Assembly (NCBI RefSeq): GCF_041916735.1
Contig: NZ_JAYRYY010000002.1
Length of the DNA stretch: 64,000 nucleotides
DNA from: Zoogloea sp016790385
GTDB taxonomy: Bacteria > Pseudomonadota > Gammaproteobacteria > Burkholderiales > Rhodocyclaceae
Direction: 5' to 3' (one strand)
The notes beneath the pieces were generated by a model. The model was given only the letters and a program-made list of their open reading frames with translations, was not told the DNA's origin and did not search any database. Shown one piece after another: positions 9,318 through 17,502 of the stretch. The position numbers and the translations under genes are program-made. Each line of letters begins with the position of its first letter. The stretch's first letter is position 1.

Positions 9318-9821
9318 TCAGTGGGTTGCTTCGTCAACCAGCGCCATTTCGCTGGACAACATTAGGCGTTCGATATCCACGACGATGAGCATCCGCTCAC
9401 CCAGCGCCCCAAGCCCCATGATGTAGGCGGTATCAACCGACGACGCGAAATCGGGTGCCGGTCGAATCTGCTCCGGCCTGAGTGCGATCACGTCGGAGAC
9501 CGCATCCACGACCATGCCGACCACGCGCCCGCCGATATTCAGAATGATTACCACGGTAAATGGAGTGTATTCGGCATCCCCCACCGCGAATTTGATCCGC
9601 AGATCGACGATCGGAACGATGGTCCCGCGCAAGTTGATGACGCCTTTGATGAAATTCGGCGCGTTGGCTATGGTAGTGACCGCATCATAGCCACGGATCT
9701 CCTGCACCTTAAGAATGTCTATTGCATACTCCTCGACACCCAGGGTGAACGTAAGGAGCTCGTGGGCAAAACCGGACTCATCGTGTTCCTGAGCGGTAGC
9801 GGACTGGGCAGCCTGCAGCAT
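9318..9821 (-). CDS. cheW: Chemotaxis coupling protein CheW
   Basis: 167-residue CheW, the adaptor linking chemoreceptors to the CheA kinase in the membrane-associated array. The fold motifs are visible: LTFTLGVEEYAIDILKVQEI, FIKGVINLRGTIVPIVDLR and VVDAVSDVI. The frame extends ten codons further upstream, but a GAGGAG ribosome site sits eight bases before ATG 9821, which decides the start. It is the first visible gene of the operon; upstream lies only the IS66 remnant. The kinase partner CheA is not in this window. Confidence 0.96.
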   Translation of the reverse strand: MLQAAQSATAQEHDESGFAHELLTFTLGVEEYAIDILKVQEIRGYDAVTTIANAPNFIKGVINLRGTIVPIVDLRIKFAVGDAEYTPFTVVIILNIGGRVVGMVVDAVSDVIALRPEQIRPAPDFASSVDTAYIMGLGALGERMLIVVDIERLMLSSEMALVDEATH

Positions 9822-9861
9822 GAACAAAACTCCTCGATAGGAATGATCCATTTACGGCTGC

Positions 9862-9888
9862 CGAACGGCTTTCTGAAGGAAGGCTTGA
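9862..9888 (-). promoter_or_regulatory. Candidate sigma-28 (FliA-type) promoter of the chemotaxis operon
   Basis: On the minus strand TCAA at 9888-9885 is followed by 15 bases and GCCGTTCG at 9869-9862, resembling the motility sigma factor pattern TAAA-N15-GCCGATAA (3/4 and 5/8 matches). It ends 41 bp before the cheW start. A similar motif with the same spacing precedes the haem chemoreceptor. Inferred from pattern only. Confidence 0.4.
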
Positions 9889-10034
9889 ACACTTAGCCGC
9901 ATCCCTGAACAAGGCCCCCACCACAGGGCCCGGATACCCTGTTTGACTCACGAATCAGGTTTCCCGAGCGTACCCGTCCGGCCATCCCACCCTTGAGGTG
10001 AGTTCGCTTCAAACTGTGGCGGTGGTAGTTTGCC

Positions 10035-11201
10035 GTAAGCCCCCGGCGATCCCTTCTTGACCGCGCCTTAAGCCGAATCCGGCCCCCACCGATGCGGCAA
10101 CAGCTCCCCAATTCGACTCTGAGGCTGAGTCGGCAGGCGGGTAAGGACGTCCTTCAAGTAGGCATAGGGCTCATGCCCATTCAGGCGCGCCGACTGGATC
10201 AGACTCATGATCGCCGCCGCCCGCTTGCCGGCGCGCAGCGAGCCAGCAAAGAGCCAGTTCTTGCGGCCGATGGCGATCGGCCGGATCTGGTTCTCGATCC
10301 AGTTGTTGTCGATGGGGACGTTTCCATCGGTCAGGTAATGGATCAGCGCCGCCCAACGCTTGAGGGTGTAGTCGATGGCCTTGGCGCTGGATGAGCCGTT
10401 GGGGATCTTCCCTCGGCAGGCCAGCAGCCAGGTCTTGAAGTCGTCCAGACGCGGCTTTGCCTGGGTCTCCCGTAGCGCCTGGCGGGCTTCGGCCTTCAGC
10501 TCCCGCGCTTCTTGCTCAATGCCGTAGAGGGCGGCGATGCGCTCCAGCGCCTCGGCGGCGATCTGGCTCTGCCCGTGTTCCTGAAGCTCGAAGAACTTGC
10601 GTCGGGCGTGGGCCATGCAGCCCGCTTCCGTCACGCCTTGCGCGATCAAGGCCTTGTAGGCCGCGTAATCGTCGCAGACGAGGGTGCCGCGCCAGTCGCC
10701 GAGGAAGTCCTGAGCGTGCTTGCCGGCGCGGCTGTCGGCAAAGTCGTAGATCACCGCCCGCATCGGATCGTGGGCACCGATGCTGTAGGACCACAGGTAG
10801 GCCCGGTGCGTCTTGCCGGCCCCCGGGTCGAGCATCGCCACCGGAGTCTCGTCGGCGTGCAGCACCGGGAAGGTGAGGAGCTCGTCCTTCAGGGCGTCGA
10901 CCAGGGGCTGGAGCTGCACGCCCATCTGGCCGACCCACTGCGCGAGCGTGGACTGGGGAATAGCGAGCCCCGCCCGGCCGAAGATGCCTTCCTGGCGGTA
11001 CAGCGGCAGATGATCCTGGTACTTGGCCACCAGTACCTGGGCCAGCAGGCCGGTCGTGGGGATGCCCTTGTCGATCACATGGGCCGGCACCGGGGCTTGC
11101 ACCAGGGTTTCGCAGTGGGCACATGCCCACTTGCCGCGAATGTGGCGCTCGACGCTGAAGGTGCGGCGGGGCTGCTGCGTGATGGTCATGGAAGTGTCCA
11201 C
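10035..11201 (-). mobile_element. Truncated IS66-family insertion sequence remnant
   Basis: The only coding content is the 3' part of an IS66 transposase. A GTAAGC-type terminus typical of IS66 inverted repeats may lie at about 10035, just beyond the transposase stop. The other end is missing: neither tnpA, tnpB nor the N-terminal third of tnpC is present, and no matching second terminus is visible. The fragment separates the chemotaxis operon from the ribosomal superoperon. The terminal repeat assignment is tentative. Confidence 0.7.
10068..11201 (-). pseudogene. tnpC: IS66-family transposase (TnpC) 3' fragment
   Basis: 377 codons remain, versus roughly 510-530 for intact IS66 TnpC. The frame opens inside the zinc-finger region (GKWACAHCETLVQAPVPAHVI) and includes the full catalytic core: LHADETPVAMLD, TLVCDDYAAYKAL and NNWIENQIRPIAIGRKNW, which carry the DDE residues. 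The leucine-zipper N-terminus is absent, and an in-frame stop lies 19 bp upstream of the first GTG codon, within an inverted repeat. It is therefore probably inactive, although a GTG-initiated shortened protein is formally possible. Confidence 0.88.
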
Positions 11202-11221
11202 TTCTAGCGCTAGTGGACACT
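11193..11221. repeat. 10-bp perfect inverted repeat at the broken IS66 end
   Basis: AGTGTCCACT (11193-11202) and AGTGGACACT (11212-11221) are exact reverse complements separated by nine bases. The repeat coincides with the point where the transposase sequence breaks off. It may be the scar of a second element or a joined pair of IS ends; no transposase for such an element is present. Confidence 0.75.
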
Positions 11222-11314
11222 ATGTTTAGCGAGCTAAGGCGCTGAGGGAAGATGAATTGGCCGGAGGCTTACCCTTGCACCCGCAGGAGCGCGCCCATGC
11301 GTGCGCACAAGAAG

Positions 11315-11344
11315 AAAAAAGCCAGCTTACGCTGGCCTTTTTCT
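11315..11344 (-). terminator. Rho-independent terminator after rplQ
   Basis: On the minus strand GCCAGC-GTAA-GCTGGC is followed by six T residues, 22 bp past the rplQ stop. It would end the alpha operon. The A-tract on the other side makes it usable from the opposite direction as well. Confidence 0.88.
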
Positions 11345-11365
11345 AAACTACCCGAGCATTCGTGC

Positions 11366-11767
11366 TTAAGCAGCAACTTGCTCAGCCGCCGAGACGGAAA
11401 GTTCAGCTTCTGGACGATCAAGCAATTCCACGAATGCCATCGGGGCATTATCGCCGTCACGAAAACCGCACTTCAGAATACGCAGATAACCGCCATTCCG
11501 AGTCGCAAAACGAGGGCCAAGTTCATCAAAGATCTTGACGACGATTTCACGATCGCGCAAACGATCAAAAGCAAGCCGGCGATTCGCCAGACTCGGCTTC
11601 TTTCCAAGAGTGATCAAGGGCTCAACGACCTTACGGAGTTCCTTAGCCTTCGGCACGGTTGTCTTGATGACTTCGTGACGCAGGAGCGAATTCGCCATAT
11701 TGCGCAGCATTGCCTGACGGTGGCTGCTGGTGCGGTTGAGCTTGCGAAGACCGTTACGGTGACGCAT
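11366..11767 (-). CDS. rplQ: 50S ribosomal protein L17
   Basis: 133 residues (about 127 in E. coli). The N-terminus MRHRNGLRKLNRTSSHRQAMLRN is nearly invariant in the family. L17 sits near the peptide exit tunnel of the large subunit. It is the last gene of the alpha operon, 26 bp after rpoA, and is followed by a strong terminator. Residues after about 115 (a short Ala/Glu-rich tail) are lineage-specific. Confidence 0.98.
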   Translation of the reverse strand: MRHRNGLRKLNRTSSHRQAMLRNMANSLLRHEVIKTTVPKAKELRKVVEPLITLGKKPSLANRRLAFDRLRDREIVVKIFDELGPRFATRNGGYLRILKCGFRDGDNAPMAFVELLDRPEAELSVSAAEQVAA

Positions 11768-11793
11768 TTGTAATTACCTCTTCTTCGTTACGC

Positions 11794-12774
11794 TCAACCG
11801 AGCTTTTCCAGCCCGGCCGGCGGCCAGTTTTCAAGTTTCATACCAAGCGTGAGCCCTCGCGACGCAAGGACTTCCTTGATCTCATTCAGGGACTTACGCC
11901 CAAGATTAGGCGTCTTGAGCAACTCCGTCTCCGTTCGCTGGATCAAGTCGCCAATGTAGTAAATGTTCTCTGCCTTAAGGCAGTTTGCAGAACGAACCGT
12001 CAGCTCGAGATCATCCACGGGGCGCAGCAGAATCGGGTCAATCGCAGGCGCCTTGGGAGCCTCGACAGCAGTAGGCGTTCCTTCAAGATCGGCGAAAACA
12101 GACAACTGATCCATCAACACCCGCGCAGCGAACCGAACAGCTTCCTCCGGATCAACGGCACCGTTGGTTTCGATGTCCAATACGAGACGATCAAGATCAG
12201 TGCGTTGCTCAACACGTGCGCTCTCAACGGCGTAACTCACGCGACGGACAGGGCTGAACGAAGCATCGAGAACGATGCGCCCGATTGCCTTGGATTCACT
12301 GGCGGCGGGGCGCTGATTACCGGGCACATACCCCCGTCCCTGCTCAACCTTGATCTGAAGATCGAGCTTGCCACCCGGCGCGAGATGAGCGAGAACATGA
12401 TCCGGATTGATCACCTCCACGTCATGCGACAACTCGATATCAGCCGCCGTCACAACACCTTCGCCAGACTTTGCAAGCGAAAGGGTCGCTTCGTTACGAC
12501 CGTGCAGCTTGAGAACAACGCCCTTCAGATTGAGCAGCAGGTCAACAACGTCTTCCCGCACACCATCCAGCGTCGAGTACTCATGCAGTACGCCTTCGAT
12601 CGAAACCTCGGTCGGTGCGTAGCCCGGCAGAGAGGACAGCAGAATGCGGCGGAGCGCGTTACCGAGCGTGTGCCCGAAGCCACGTTCAAACGGCTCCATG
12701 GTGACACGCGCGTGCACCGGCGAAACATTCTGCACCTCAATGATGCGCGGTTTCAGCAGAGCATTACTTTGCAT
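11794..12774 (-). CDS. rpoA: DNA-directed RNA polymerase subunit alpha
   Basis: 326 residues, close to the 329 of E. coli. The N-terminal assembly domain carries ERGFGHTLGNALRRILLSS, where the two alpha subunits dimerise and hold beta and beta'. The C-terminal domain (about 245-326, with LKAENIYYIGDLIQRTE and NLGRKSLNEIKEVL) contacts UP elements and activators. A TTG two codons upstream is open, but AAGGA six bases before ATG 12774 and family alignment (MQSNALLKPRIIEVQ) favour this start. It lies 42 bp after rpsD. Confidence 0.98.
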   Translation of the reverse strand: MQSNALLKPRIIEVQNVSPVHARVTMEPFERGFGHTLGNALRRILLSSLPGYAPTEVSIEGVLHEYSTLDGVREDVVDLLLNLKGVVLKLHGRNEATLSLAKSGEGVVTAADIELSHDVEVINPDHVLAHLAPGGKLDLQIKVEQGRGYVPGNQRPAASESKAIGRIVLDASFSPVRRVSYAVESARVEQRTDLDRLVLDIETNGAVDPEEAVRFAARVLMDQLSVFADLEGTPTAVEAPKAPAIDPILLRPVDDLELTVRSANCLKAENIYYIGDLIQRTETELLKTPNLGRKSLNEIKEVLASRGLTLGMKLENWPPAGLEKLG

Positions 12775-12816
12775 CGACAATCCTTCTGTTGAGTCGCGCC
12801 GCTAGCGCGACCGCCA

Positions 12817-13446
12817 TTAACGCGAATACAGTTCGACTACCAGACCTTCGTTCAGGGTAGCGGGCAGCTCCGCACGCTGCGGATAAGCCTTGAAAACACC
12901 CTTACCGGCCTTGTAATCCACCGCCAGCCACTCGGGGAAGCCACGAGCCTCGGCGGCCTCAAGCGCAGCCTTCACGCGCAACTGAGTGCGTGCCGTATCA
13001 GTCAGCTGAATCTCGTCGCCAGGGCGCACGGTGTAAGACGGGATATTGACCCGCTTGCCATTAACAAGAACGCCGTTATGACGTACGACCTGCCGTGCCT
13101 CAGCGCGGGAGGCACCAAACCCCATGCGGTAAGCAACCGCATCCAGGCGACCTTCCAGCAATTGCAGGAGGTTCTCACCAGTCTGCCCCTTGCGACGATC
13201 TGCCTCAGCGTAGGTCTTACGGAACTGACGCTCAAGAACGCCATAAAGACGGCGGATCTTCTGCTTTTCACGCAGCTGAACACCATACCCCGAAAGACGC
13301 TGACCAGATTTCTGACCATGTTGTCCGGGCGCATACGAGCGGCGCTCAATTGCACATTTATCGGTAAAGCACTTCTCGCCCTTCAGAAAGAGCTTCTCAC
13401 CCTCGCGGCGGCACTGACGGCACTTGGGGTCAAGATTACGAGCCAC
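12817..13446 (-). CDS. rpsD: 30S ribosomal protein S4
   Basis: 209 residues (206 in E. coli). S4 nucleates small-subunit assembly by binding the 16S 5' domain, and in enterobacteria it represses the alpha operon translationally. The N-terminus has a CRQCRREGEKLFLKGEKC cysteine cluster of the zinc-binding S4 form. The S4 RNA-binding domain with RLDAVAYRMGFGASRAEARQ follows. It is 14 bp downstream of rpsK. Confidence 0.98.
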   Translation of the reverse strand: MARNLDPKCRQCRREGEKLFLKGEKCFTDKCAIERRSYAPGQHGQKSGQRLSGYGVQLREKQKIRRLYGVLERQFRKTYAEADRRKGQTGENLLQLLEGRLDAVAYRMGFGASRAEARQVVRHNGVLVNGKRVNIPSYTVRPGDEIQLTDTARTQLRVKAALEAAEARGFPEWLAVDYKAGKGVFKAYPQRAELPATLNEGLVVELYSR

Positions 13447-13460
13447 TGTTCAACTCCTTG

Positions 13461-13850
13461 TCAGATACGACGCTTCTTCGGCGGACGGCAGCCGTTATGC
13501 GGGATCGGCGTGATATCAGTGATCGTGGTGATCTTGATACCCAGCGCATTGAGCGCACGAACGCTGGATTCGCGACCGGGGCCCGGGCCCTTCACGCGCA
13601 CTTCCAGATTCTTGATGCCACATTCAATGGCCACCTTGCCAGCCGCCTCTGCAGCGACCTGGGCAGCAAACGGGGTGCTCTTGCGTGAGCCCTTGAAGCC
13701 GGCGCCACCGGAGGTAGCCCACGACAGCGCGTTGCCCTGGCGATCGGTGATCGTGATGATCGTGTTGTTAAAAGAAGCATGCACGTGAGCGATGCCCTCG
13801 GCCACGTTCTTCTTGATCTTCTTGCGAACCTTCGCAGCAGTCTTTGCCAT
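13461..13850 (-). CDS. rpsK: 30S ribosomal protein S11
   Basis: 129 residues, the same length as in E. coli. The motifs HVHASFNNTIITITDRQGN and the C-terminal ITPIPHNGCRPPKKRRI are diagnostic. S11 lines the platform of the small subunit near the mRNA exit. It is located between rpsM and rpsD with gaps of 13 and 14 bp. Confidence 0.98.
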   Translation of the reverse strand: MAKTAAKVRKKIKKNVAEGIAHVHASFNNTIITITDRQGNALSWATSGGAGFKGSRKSTPFAAQVAAEAAGKVAIECGIKNLEVRVKGPGPGRESSVRALNALGIKITTITDITPIPHNGCRPPKKRRI

Positions 13851-13863
13851 GTCTTATCCCTGA

Positions 13864-14226
13864 TTACTTCTTGCCAGCGATCGCCTTGCGCGGACCCTTG
13901 CGGGTACGGGCATTGGTACGAGTACGCTGACCACGAAGGGGCAGACCACGACGATGGCGCACCCCGCGATAGCACCCCAGATCCATGAGGCGCTTGATAC
14001 TCATCGTCACTTCACGGCGCAGATCACCTTCGACGGTGAACTTCGCAACTTCGTCACGAAGCCGTTCCATATCGGACTCGGTAAGGTCTTTAATCTTCAC
14101 GGAGCGGACCACACTGGCCGCATCACAGATCTGCTGCGCGCGAGTGCGCCCGATCCCGAAAATCGCGGTCAAGGCGATTTCCACGTGCTTATGGTTGGGA
14201 ATGTTTACCCCTGCAATGCGGGCCAT
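13864..14226 (-). CDS. rpsM: 30S ribosomal protein S13
   Basis: 120 residues (118 in E. coli). It begins MARIAGVNIPNHKHVEIALT and ends in the basic tail RTNARTRKGPRKAIAGKK, which contacts P-site tRNA. It is the first gene of the alpha operon, with a candidate promoter 29 bp upstream whose -35 box lies over the rpmJ stop codon. Confidence 0.98.
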   Translation of the reverse strand: MARIAGVNIPNHKHVEIALTAIFGIGRTRAQQICDAASVVRSVKIKDLTESDMERLRDEVAKFTVEGDLRREVTMSIKRLMDLGCYRGVRHRRGLPLRGQRTRTNARTRKGPRKAIAGKK

Positions 14227-14254
14227 GCGTTCACCCCAAAATGCTAAACATTAA

Positions 14255-14283
14255 ATTATAAAGAATGCGGGTGACCGCATCAA
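14255..14283 (-). promoter_or_regulatory. Candidate sigma-70 promoter of the alpha operon
   Basis: On the minus strand TTGATG (14283-14278), a 17-bp spacer and a perfect TATAAT (14260-14255). The -35 box overlaps the rpmJ stop codon (14280-14282). It sits in the only gap wider than ~40 bp between spc and alpha genes, which matches the classical operon boundary. Confidence 0.7.
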
Positions 14284-14393
14284 CCCTGGCGCTGCTTGTG
14301 ACGCGGATCCGTACAGATCACGCGAACGACACCTTTGCGACGGACAATCTTGCAGTTTCTGCAAAGACGCTTGACCGATGCTTGAACTCTCAT
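14280..14393 (-). CDS. rpmJ: 50S ribosomal protein L36
   Basis: 37 residues, starting MRVQASVKRLCRNCK and ending DPRHKQRQG. The three cysteines plus histidine make this the zinc-binding C+ form of L36, which sits in the large subunit near 23S domain VI. It lies 22 bp after infA and ends the spc group. Confidence 0.97.
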   Translation of the reverse strand: MRVQASVKRLCRNCKIVRRKGVVRVICTDPRHKQRQG

Positions 14394-14415
14394 TTCTAGC
14401 TCCTGAGTATTTCAG

Positions 14416-14634
14416 TTATTTCACTCGGAAAACGATCCGGGCCCTGCTCAAATCATATGGGGTCAATTGCACCGTTACCTTGTCGCCCGGAAGAATCCGG
14501 ATGTAATGCATCCGCATCTTTCCCGAAATATGACCCAGAACTACATGGCCATTTTCCAATTTGACCCTGAAGGTTGCATTGGGGAGATTTTCCAAGACCT
14601 CCCCTTGCATCTCGATGTAATCTTCCTTCGACAT
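14416..14634 (-). CDS. infA: Translation initiation factor IF-1
   Basis: 72 residues, the standard length, an S1-like OB fold with EVLENLPNATFRVKLENGH and GKMRMHYIRILPGDKV. IF-1 blocks the ribosomal A site during initiation. It lies 3 bp after secY, an arrangement common in betaproteobacteria, where infA replaces the separate location used in E. coli. Confidence 0.97.
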   Translation of the reverse strand: MSKEDYIEMQGEVLENLPNATFRVKLENGHVVLGHISGKMRMHYIRILPGDKVTVQLTPYDLSRARIVFRVK

Positions 14635-14637
14635 AAC

Positions 14638-15963
14638 CTACTTGAGCGGAACCCGCGAGCCCTTGAAGTTAGCCTTCTTCAAAAGGCTTTCGTACTGGTG
14701 GGACATGATGTAGGCCTGAACCTGAGACATGAAGTCCATCGTCACCACCACGATGATCAACAATGACGTCCCGCCGAAATAAAACGGAACATTCCACTTC
14801 AGGATCAGAAACTCCGGCAGAAGACAGACCAAGGTGATATACACCGCCCCGGCCAGCGTCAATCGCATCAGAATCTTGTCAATGTACCGAGCCGTCTGAT
14901 CACCAGGACGAATCCCAGGAACAAAAGCCCCGCTCTTCTTCAGATTGTCCGCGGTCTCCTTGGAATTGAAGACCAGCGCCGTATAGAAGAAGCAGAAAAA
15001 CACTATTGCAGCAGCATACAAAATCACATAGATCGGCTGCCCGGGAGCAAGCGTCGAACCGAGATCCTTCAACCAACTCAGACTCTCAGACGACCCAAAC
15101 CATTGGGCCAACGTCGCCGGAAAAAGAATGATGCTGGACGCAAATATTGGCGGAATTACCCCTGCCATATTGAGCTTGAGCGGCAGGTGGGAACTCTGGC
15201 CACCGTAGATCTTGTTGCCAACCTGCCGTTTGGCATAGTTCACAAGAATCTTGCGCTGCCCACGCTCCACGAAAACCACAACAGCGGTAACGACAACAAC
15301 GAGCACACAGATCACCAACGCCGTAAAGGGATGCATCGCCCCGGTTCTCACCAGTTCAAACAGCCCGCCTAACGAACTTGGCAAACCCGCAGCAATACCT
15401 GCGAAGATGATGATCGAAATGCCGTTGCCAAGACCGCGCTCCGTGATCTGCTCACCAAGCCACATCAGGAACATTGTTCCGGTTACCAGAGTCGAGACGG
15501 TCACAAACCGGAACATGACTCCAGGTTCAATCACGAGCCCCTGTTGCGATTCCAGCGCCACAGCGATCCCCAGGCCCTGAAACAGCGCAAGGGCCAACGT
15601 GCCGTAACGCGTGAACTGCGTGATCTTCCTCCGGCCGGACTCGCCCTCTTTCTTCAGCGCTTCGAGCTGCGGAGACGCTACCGTCAAAAGCTGCATGATG
15701 ATCGAGGCCGAAATATACGGCATGATCCCAAGCGCAAAGATCGTAAAGCGTGACAGCGCACCGCCTGAAAACAGGTTGAAAACCCCGAGAATCCCGCCTT
15801 TTTGACTCTTGAACAAGTCGGCAAGGGCAACCGGGTCTATACCCGGCACCGGGATATGCGCGCCGATTCGATAAACGATCAGCGCGCCAAGCAGGAACAT
15901 CAAACGACGCTTGAGATCCCCAAACTTTCCCGGCGCCGCGAGCGCGGACTGTTGATTCGCCAC
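14638..15963 (-). CDS. secY: Preprotein translocase subunit SecY
   Basis: 441 residues (443 in E. coli) with ten hydrophobic segments forming the inner-membrane protein-conducting channel with SecE and SecG. Recognisable motifs are GAHIPVPGID near the N-terminus, LFSGGALSRFTIFALGIMPYI in the plug and TM2 region, and GIRPGDQTARYIDKIL. Its partner SecE is encoded at 41326-41679. It lies between rplO and infA. Confidence 0.98.
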   Translation of the reverse strand: MANQQSALAAPGKFGDLKRRLMFLLGALIVYRIGAHIPVPGIDPVALADLFKSQKGGILGVFNLFSGGALSRFTIFALGIMPYISASIIMQLLTVASPQLEALKKEGESGRRKITQFTRYGTLALALFQGLGIAVALESQQGLVIEPGVMFRFVTVSTLVTGTMFLMWLGEQITERGLGNGISIIIFAGIAAGLPSSLGGLFELVRTGAMHPFTALVICVLVVVVTAVVVFVERGQRKILVNYAKRQVGNKIYGGQSSHLPLKLNMAGVIPPIFASSIILFPATLAQWFGSSESLSWLKDLGSTLAPGQPIYVILYAAAIVFFCFFYTALVFNSKETADNLKKSGAFVPGIRPGDQTARYIDKILMRLTLAGAVYITLVCLLPEFLILKWNVPFYFGGTSLLIIVVVTMDFMSQVQAYIMSHQYESLLKKANFKGSRVPLK

Positions 15964-15972
15964 GCTGAACCT

Positions 15973-16413
15973 TTACTCGGCGGACTCTACGGTACCGCCA
16001 ACGGCTTCGATAGCCGCCTTGGCACCTTTGGTAACACCAACACCGCGGAGCGAAATCTTGCGGGTCAAGGCTCCAGAAAGGACAACCTTAGCAGCCAGGG
16101 CATCAGCGGCAACAATACCGGCTTGCTGAAGCACAAGAAGATCAATCTGATCTACAGGGAGACCTTCGAGCTCCGACAGGCGAACCTCGCCGATGCGAGC
16201 ACGTGTCAAGGACACAAAGCCACGCTTGGGCAGACGACGCTGCATGGGCATCTGACCGCCCTCAAAGCCGACTTTGTGGAAACCGCCAGTACGCGACTTT
16301 TGGCCCTTGTGACCACGTCCGGCAGTCTTGCCGAGGCCACTACCAATACCGCGACCGACACGCTTTGCAGCGTGCTTGGCGCCCGCTGCAGGTTTGATGG
16401 CATTCAGGCGCAT
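15973..16413 (-). CDS. rplO: 50S ribosomal protein L15
   Basis: 146 residues (144 in E. coli). The N-terminus MRLNAIKPAAGAKHAAKRVG and the glycine-rich GRGIGSGLGKTAGRGHKGQKS are typical of this late-assembly 23S-binding protein. Its start codon follows the rpmD stop directly, with no gap. Confidence 0.98.
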   Translation of the reverse strand: MRLNAIKPAAGAKHAAKRVGRGIGSGLGKTAGRGHKGQKSRTGGFHKVGFEGGQMPMQRRLPKRGFVSLTRARIGEVRLSELEGLPVDQIDLLVLQQAGIVAADALAAKVVLSGALTRKISLRGVGVTKGAKAAIEAVGGTVESAE

Positions 16414-16596
16414 TTAAGCCTCACACTTAACGAGGTAAGCGACCTTGGTGATCATGCCTCGCACTGCAGGTGTATCCTGCAACTCCACCGTCTGGTGAAG
16501 TCGGCGAAGCCCAAGACCGCGCACGGTTGCACGATGGGACTGCTTGGTTCCGATGACGCTCTTCACAAGCGTTACTTTAACTTTCTTGTCGGACAT
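16414..16596 (-). CDS. rpmD: 50S ribosomal protein L30
   Basis: 60 residues, the short bacterial form. VTLVKSVIGTKQSHRATVRGLGLRR is characteristic. It lies 3 bp after rpsE and abuts rplO. L30 is absent from some bacterial lineages; here it is intact. Confidence 0.97.
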   Translation of the reverse strand: MSDKKVKVTLVKSVIGTKQSHRATVRGLGLRRLHQTVELQDTPAVRGMITKVAYLVKCEA

Positions 16597-16599
16597 GAC

Positions 16600-17124
16600 T
16601 TACCCCTGAATCTCTTCGACCGTCTTACCGCGCTTAGCGGCAATCACGGAGGGCGCATTGGTGGCCATGAGGCCGTTGAGCGTGGCGCGAACCACGTTGT
16701 ACGGATTTGTCGAGCCGATAGACTTCGCAATGATGTCGGTAACGCCCATCACCTCGAAAACAGCACGCATCGCACCACCCGCAATGATCCCCGTACCGAC
16801 CGGAGCCGGTTGCATCAGCACCGAAGAGGCACCGTGCTTGCCGACAACCGAGTGATGAAGGGTGCCGTTCTTCAAAGACACCTTGGCCATCTTGCGACGA
16901 GCCTCCTCCATCGCCTTTTGGACAGCAACGGGAACCTCACGGGACTTGCCCTTGCCCATTCCAACGCCGCCGTCGCCATCGCCCACCACCGTCAGAGCGG
17001 CAAAGCCGAGAATACGACCGCCCTTGACCACTTTGGTGACTCGGTTGATGGACACCATCTTTTCGCGCAGGCCGTCATCGCGCTCGTCCGAGGCCTGCAC
17101 TTTCTTAGTTTGCTGCTTAGCCAT
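16600..17124 (-). CDS. rpsE: 30S ribosomal protein S5
   Basis: 174 residues (167 in E. coli). The S5 double-stranded-RNA-binding domain (LREKMVSINRVTKVVKGGR) and the C-terminal KSIGSTNPYNVVRATLNGL segment are visible. S5 acts with S4 and S12 in decoding fidelity. It is located 12 bp after rplR. Confidence 0.98.
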   Translation of the reverse strand: MAKQQTKKVQASDERDDGLREKMVSINRVTKVVKGGRILGFAALTVVGDGDGGVGMGKGKSREVPVAVQKAMEEARRKMAKVSLKNGTLHHSVVGKHGASSVLMQPAPVGTGIIAGGAMRAVFEVMGVTDIIAKSIGSTNPYNVVRATLNGLMATNAPSVIAAKRGKTVEEIQG

Positions 17125-17136
17125 GCTAAACCTCGC

Positions 17137-17493
17137 TTAGAACTTCAACCCGCCTTCGCGGGCGGCATCGGCAAGCGCCTTGACGCGGCCGTGGTACTGA
17201 AAGCCGGAACGATCAAAGGCAACAGCCTCAATGCCGGCAGCCTTAGCGCGCTCGGCAATCAGCTTTCCAACCAGCTCTGCTGCGGCCTTGTTGCCACCGT
17301 TCGGAACCTGGGAGCGGACATCTGCCTCCAGAGTCGACGCAGCAGCGAGAACCTTCGAGCCGCAACCGGCGATAACTTGCGCATAAATGTGGCAGTTGGA
17401 ACGGAACACGGACAGACGGACTGCCTTCATTTCCGCAATCTTGGCACGGGTTTTCCGTGACCGGCGCAAACGCGTTTCCTTCTTCGAGATCAT
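17137..17493 (-). CDS. rplR: 50S ribosomal protein L18
   Basis: 118 residues (117 in E. coli), beginning MISKKETRLRRSRKTRAKI. L18 binds 5S rRNA together with L5 and L25, both also encoded in this window. Located 9 bp after rplF. Confidence 0.98.
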   Translation of the reverse strand: MISKKETRLRRSRKTRAKIAEMKAVRLSVFRSNCHIYAQVIAGCGSKVLAAASTLEADVRSQVPNGGNKAAAELVGKLIAERAKAAGIEAVAFDRSGFQYHGRVKALADAAREGGLKF

Positions 17494-17502
17494 GATCCGC
17501 CC

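Noticed and set aside
10512..11207. 231-codon plus-strand frame opposite the IS66 transposase
   Set aside because: Mirror frame of the transposase; the minus-strand frame carries the DDE motifs.
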